Below, piece after piece: positions 61,205 through 64,000 of a stretch of 64,000 bases of DNA. The stretch's first letter is position 1; every line of letters starts with the position of its first letter. Position numbers and translations under genes: made by a program. The DNA is from Thermoanaerobaculia bacterium (GTDB lineage: Bacteria > Acidobacteriota > Thermoanaerobaculia > UBA5066): NCBI GenBank assembly GCA_022071945.1, contig JAJVIN010000003.1:50328-114327 (forward strand), read 5' to 3'. The notes beneath the pieces were generated by a model, which did no database searches, was not told the origin of the DNA, and saw only the letters and a program-made list of their open reading frames with translations.

Positions 61205-62455
61205 ATGGACTTCACCCCCACTCCCCGATCCCGGGAAATTCGCGAGCGTGTCCGGCGTTTCATGGACGAACTCATCGCACCCGTGGAGGCGCGGTTTTTC
61301 GCCGAGGTCAGGGCGCGGAACAACGGAGGCGACTGGCGGCGCTGGAAGCTGGTGCCAGAAGTGGAGGAGCTCAAGGCCCGGGCCCGGTCGGAGGGGCTCT
61401 GGAACCTGTTCTTGCCGGATGCCGATCACTCGCCGGGACTCTCGACGCTCGAGTACGCCCCGATCGCCGAGGAGATGGGCAAGCTCTTCCTGGCACCCGA
61501 GATCTTCAACTGCAATGCCCCCGACACCGGCAACATGGAAGTTCTCGCGAAGTACGGAACGCCGGAGCAGAAGCGGGAGTGGCTCGAGCCCCTCCTTTCG
61601 GGGACGATCCGCTCGGCGTTCTGCATGACGGAGCCCGATGTGGCCTCGTCGGACGCAGCCAACATGAAGGCCACGGCCGTTCTCGAGGGTGACGAAGTCG
61701 TCCTCAATGGCAAGAAGTGGTGGGCCACGGGGATCGGGCACCCCGAGTGCAAGATCCTCGTCTACATGGGGCTGACGGACCCGGGTGCGGACCGTCACCA
61801 TCAACACAGCATGGTGCTCGTGCCGCTCGCCACCCCGGGTGTGACGATCAAGCGGATGCTCCCGACGTTCTCCGAGTGGGAAGAGCCGTACGGGCACGGA
61901 GAGGTCTGGTTCGAGAACGTCCGGGTTCCCAAGTCGAACATCATCGCGGGAGAGGGAAAGGGCTTCGAGATCGCGCAAGGCCGGCTCGGCCCGGGGCGCA
62001 TCCACCACTGCATGCGCTGCATCGGCGCGGCGGAGCGGGCGCTTGCCCTCCTCGTGGAGCGGGGAGCCCGGCGCGTGGCTTTTGGCAAGCCCCTTCTCGC
62101 CCTCGGGGGCAACGCCGAGAGAATCGCCGATTTGCGAATCGCGATCGATCAGGCGCGGCTCTTGACTCTTTACGCGGCGTGGCGCCTCGACGAGGTGGGG
62201 GCGCGCGCCGCCATCGCGGAGATCTCGATGATCAAAGTGGTGGCGCCCCGTGTCCTTCAAGAGGTCGCGGATGCCGCCATTCAGATCCACGGTGGCGCCG
62301 GTGTCACGCTCGATCTTCCCCTCACGGCGCTCTTCGCCCAGGGCCGGGCCCTCAGGATCGCCGACGGCCCGGACGCCGTGCATCGCGGCGTCATCGCGAA
62401 GGCCGAGTTCCGCAAGTACCGCGACCTTCAGCCGGCTCGTGGCACCCGGGCATGA
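61205..62455 (+). CDS. acyl-CoA dehydrogenase, ACAD10/11-like
   Basis: A 416-residue flavoprotein. It has the FAD-binding loop FCMTEPDVASSDAANM, strand GDEVVLNGKKWWATG, the second signature (DLRIAIDQARLLTLYAAW) and the tail motif QIHGGAGVT. The residues around the tri-motif (EPDVASSDA) and the N-terminal RRFMDELIAPVE resemble the ACAD10/ACAD11 group, which removes a phosphate-activated hydroxyl from 4-hydroxyacyl-CoA instead of making a normal double bond. The next two genes are an SDR and an ACAD10-type phosphotransferase, which supports that role. ATG 61205 lies directly after the candidate promoter and has little leader. Confidence 0.85.
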   Translation: MDFTPTPRSREIRERVRRFMDELIAPVEARFFAEVRARNNGGDWRRWKLVPEVEELKARARSEGLWNLFLPDADHSPGLSTLEYAPIAEEMGKLFLAPEIFNCNAPDTGNMEVLAKYGTPEQKREWLEPLLSGTIRSAFCMTEPDVASSDAANMKATAVLEGDEVVLNGKKWWATGIGHPECKILVYMGLTDPGADRHHQHSMVLVPLATPGVTIKRMLPTFSEWEEPYGHGEVWFENVRVPKSNIIAGEGKGFEIAQGRLGPGRIHHCMRCIGAAERALALLVERGARRVAFGKPLLALGGNAERIADLRIAIDQARLLTLYAAWRLDEVGARAAIAEISMIKVVAPRVLQEVADAAIQIHGGAGVTLDLPLTALFAQGRALRIADGPDAVHRGVIAKAEFRKYRDLQPARGTRA

Positions 62456-63291
62456 CCGCACGGAGGATCTTCATAACGGGCGGCGCCTCTGGTCTCGGCC
62501 GGGCGCTTTCCGAGCGGTATGCGCGTGACGGCTGGAAGGTCCTCATCGGCGACGTGAACGAGAGCCGGGGGAGGGAAACGGCCGCGGCCCTCCCGGCTCT
62601 CGGCGGCGAAGGGCGGTTCCTTCGGTGCGACGTGTCCCGGCTGGCGGACCTCGAGGCGGCCCGCATCTGGCTGGAGAACCACTGGGGCGGAGTGGATATC
62701 GTCGTGAACAATGCCGGAGTCGCGGTCGGAGGCAGCATCACCCAGGTCCCACTCCGCGATTGGGAGTGGATCCTCGACATCAATCTCCTGGGGGTCGTTC
62801 GGGGGTGCCGCGTCTTCACTCCGCTGTTCCAGAGGCTCGGGGGCGGCAGGTTCGTGAACATCGCCTCGATGGCGGGCCTCGTTCACGCGCCGATGATGTC
62901 TGCCTACAACGCGGCAAAGGCGGCGGTCGTCGCCCTGTCCGAAACGCTGAGCCTCGAACTCGCCCGCGACAACATCCAGGTCTCGCTGGTCTGCCCGGCC
63001 TTCTTCCGGACGAACCTCGCCGAGAATCTCAGGGCCGCCGGCCCGGAGGTGGAAGAGACGACGAGAAGGCTCGTGACGAAGTCGCGCCACTCGGCCGAAG
63101 AGATCGCAGACATCGTCTTTCGGGGAGTCGCGGCCGGCGATTACCTCATCCTGACGCATCCCGAGGGGGAGGCCCTCTGGATGATGAAGCGCCTGCTGCC
63201 ATACTCTGCTTACTCGTGGTTTCTGGCGCGGGGAACCGCCCGGATGATGAGCCGGACCCCAAAGGCTGGCAGCTCCGAGGAGCCGGGATGA
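62452..63291 (+). CDS. SDR-family oxidoreductase
   Basis: A 279-residue classical short-chain dehydrogenase with ITGGASGLGRAL, NNAGVAVGG, catalytic Ser (NIASMAG) and Tyr-xxx-Lys (SAYNAAKAAV). The C-terminal ~40 residues (WMMKRLLPYSAYSWFLARG) form a hydrophobic membrane-associating tail. It overlaps both neighbours by four bases (ATGA), so it belongs to the ACAD10/11-like operon, where it probably oxidises or reduces a hydroxyacyl intermediate. Confidence 0.85.
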   Translation: MTARRIFITGGASGLGRALSERYARDGWKVLIGDVNESRGRETAAALPALGGEGRFLRCDVSRLADLEAARIWLENHWGGVDIVVNNAGVAVGGSITQVPLRDWEWILDINLLGVVRGCRVFTPLFQRLGGGRFVNIASMAGLVHAPMMSAYNAAKAAVVALSETLSLELARDNIQVSLVCPAFFRTNLAENLRAAGPEVEETTRRLVTKSRHSAEEIADIVFRGVAAGDYLILTHPEGEALWMMKRLLPYSAYSWFLARGTARMMSRTPKAGSSEEPG

Positions 63292-64000
63292 CCGCAGACC
63301 CGAATGTCGACATCGCGGGCCCCGAGAGGGCGGGAGAAGAGCTCGACGTCACAAGGCTCGATCCCTGGCTGAAGGAGCGGATCCCGGGTCTCGTTGGAAT
63401 TCCGCGGGTGACTCAGTACGCGGGCGGCGCCTCGAACTGGACGTACCGTCTCGAGTACCCCGAGGCAGACCTCGTCCTCAGACGGCCGCCGGCCGGGACC
63501 AAGGCGAAGTCGGCCCACGACATGGCACGCGAGTTCCTCGTCCAGAAGAAGCTCCGCCCGGTCTTCCCTTACGTCCCCGAGATGCTCGCCCACTGTCAGG
63601 ACGAGTCGGTGATCGGAGCCGAGTTCTACGTCATGCTCCGGATCCCGGGCTTCATCCCGAGGGCCAGCATGCCCCGGGGAGTGGAGCTGGACGCCGGCGG
63701 AACCGCGCGGCTGTGCGGAAACGTGATCGACAAGCTCGTCGAGCTGCACAAGGTGGATGTCGAAAAGGCGGGACTGTCGAGCCTCGGGAAGGGGCCCGGA
63801 TACGCGAGACGGCAGATCGAGGGGTGGTCGTCACGCTACCGGAAGGCCCGAACCTGGAACTCCCCCCGATTCGAGAAGGGAGCGGCTCTTTTCCACCGGT
63901 CGCAAATCTTTGATGCAGAGGCGGTTGTTTGCCCGAGGGGTCTTCAGGATGCCAGTCTGGGCGGGGATAACCGAAGCGGCGGAGGTTATCTGTTGCGGAA
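63288..64000 (+). CDS. ACAD10/11-type phosphotransferase (aminoglycoside-phosphotransferase fold), partial
   Basis: 237 codons are visible and the frame is still open at the end of the window. It resembles the kinase half of ACAD10/11: ITQYAGGASNWTYRLE-like glycine loop (VTQYAGGASNWTYRL), LVLRRPPAGTKAKSAHDMAREF (ATP-binding Lys and helix C), and the family segment GPGYARRQIEGWSSRYRKARTW. It would phosphorylate the 4-hydroxy group of an acyl-CoA or free acid. After about base 63880 (PRFEKG) the sequence no longer matches what the family has there, and the HND and DFR/D motifs are not reached, so the end may be chimeric or low-quality contig end. It overlaps the SDR by four bases. Confidence 0.75.
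   Translation, partial: MTADPNVDIAGPERAGEELDVTRLDPWLKERIPGLVGIPRVTQYAGGASNWTYRLEYPEADLVLRRPPAGTKAKSAHDMAREFLVQKKLRPVFPYVPEMLAHCQDESVIGAEFYVMLRIPGFIPRASMPRGVELDAGGTARLCGNVIDKLVELHKVDVEKAGLSSLGKGPGYARRQIEGWSSRYRKARTWNSPRFEKGAALFHRSQIFDAEAVVCPRGLQDASLGGDNRSGGGYLLR

Overview
The window is high-GC bacterial DNA that is almost fully coding. It carries long Hanks-type Ser/Thr kinases with TPR/FlgO-like tails, very large hybrid histidine kinases, LolA-like and beta-barrel envelope proteins, and lipoproteins, so the organism is Gram-negative. The kinase repertoire resembles Acidobacteriota (Thermoanaerobaculia-like) or a similarly signalling-rich soil or sediment lineage. That placement is inference; no rRNA or marker gene is present. 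The first bases lie inside a gene, and the last ~120 bases look unlike the protein family they interrupt, so both ends may be contig ends.

Layout. 0-11 kb: end of a methyltransferase plus an FAD oxidoreductase (type III polyketide-synthase-like context), a minus-strand run (DmeF metal exporter, small membrane protein, ROK sugar kinase, dienoyl-CoA-reductase-like SDR, DinB-like protein), then a giant Lhr helicase with a small upstream partner. 11-25 kb: a signalling block of two paralogous Ser/Thr kinases that bracket a RiPP-type radical SAM C-methyltransferase and a 72-residue candidate precursor, a kinase-receiver fusion, and a 1448-residue hybrid histidine kinase. 25-27.5 kb: beta-barrel and LolA-like envelope proteins.

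27.5-40.9 kb is the least familiar region and the best candidate for an undescribed system: two unknown proteins and an ATP-dependent-ligase-like nucleotidyltransferase, then (after three 23-bp direct repeats) a VWA/MIDAS lipoprotein, a four-helix membrane protein, a tubulin/FtsZ-like GTPase, an actin/Hsp70-like ATPase, a membrane coiled-coil protein, and two proteins that share an N-terminal zinc-ribbon module, one with TPRs and one with an FGE-sulfatase-like domain lacking the catalytic cysteines. Start-stop overlaps join most of these genes. The layout suggests a trans-envelope machine with cytosolic cytomotive NTPases and surface sensors.

41-52 kb is mostly housekeeping: hypBA with an MFS transporter, UDP-glucuronate decarboxylase, an AlkZ-like winged-helix protein, chorismate mutase/prephenate dehydratase, DUF883 proteins, a beta-CASP nuclease, a YihY protein, tRNA-Ala(CGC), a short CDF transporter and a methyltransferase. 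52.4-60.2 kb is a second signalling block: a membrane-anchored, HAMP-linked (p)ppGpp synthetase without the HD hydrolase domain, translationally coupled to a kinase-receiver fusion, then a degenerate receiver-Hpt protein and an NMT1/PAS hybrid histidine kinase. 60.2-64 kb: a LysR regulator diverges from an acyl-CoA dehydrogenase, SDR and phosphotransferase operon that resembles a split ACAD10/11 hydroxy-acid pathway.

Across the window, an 18-bp minisatellite containing GGCGCGCC interrupts two unrelated genes in different reading frames, and GC-rich REP/REPIN-like palindromes occupy three intergenic gaps.
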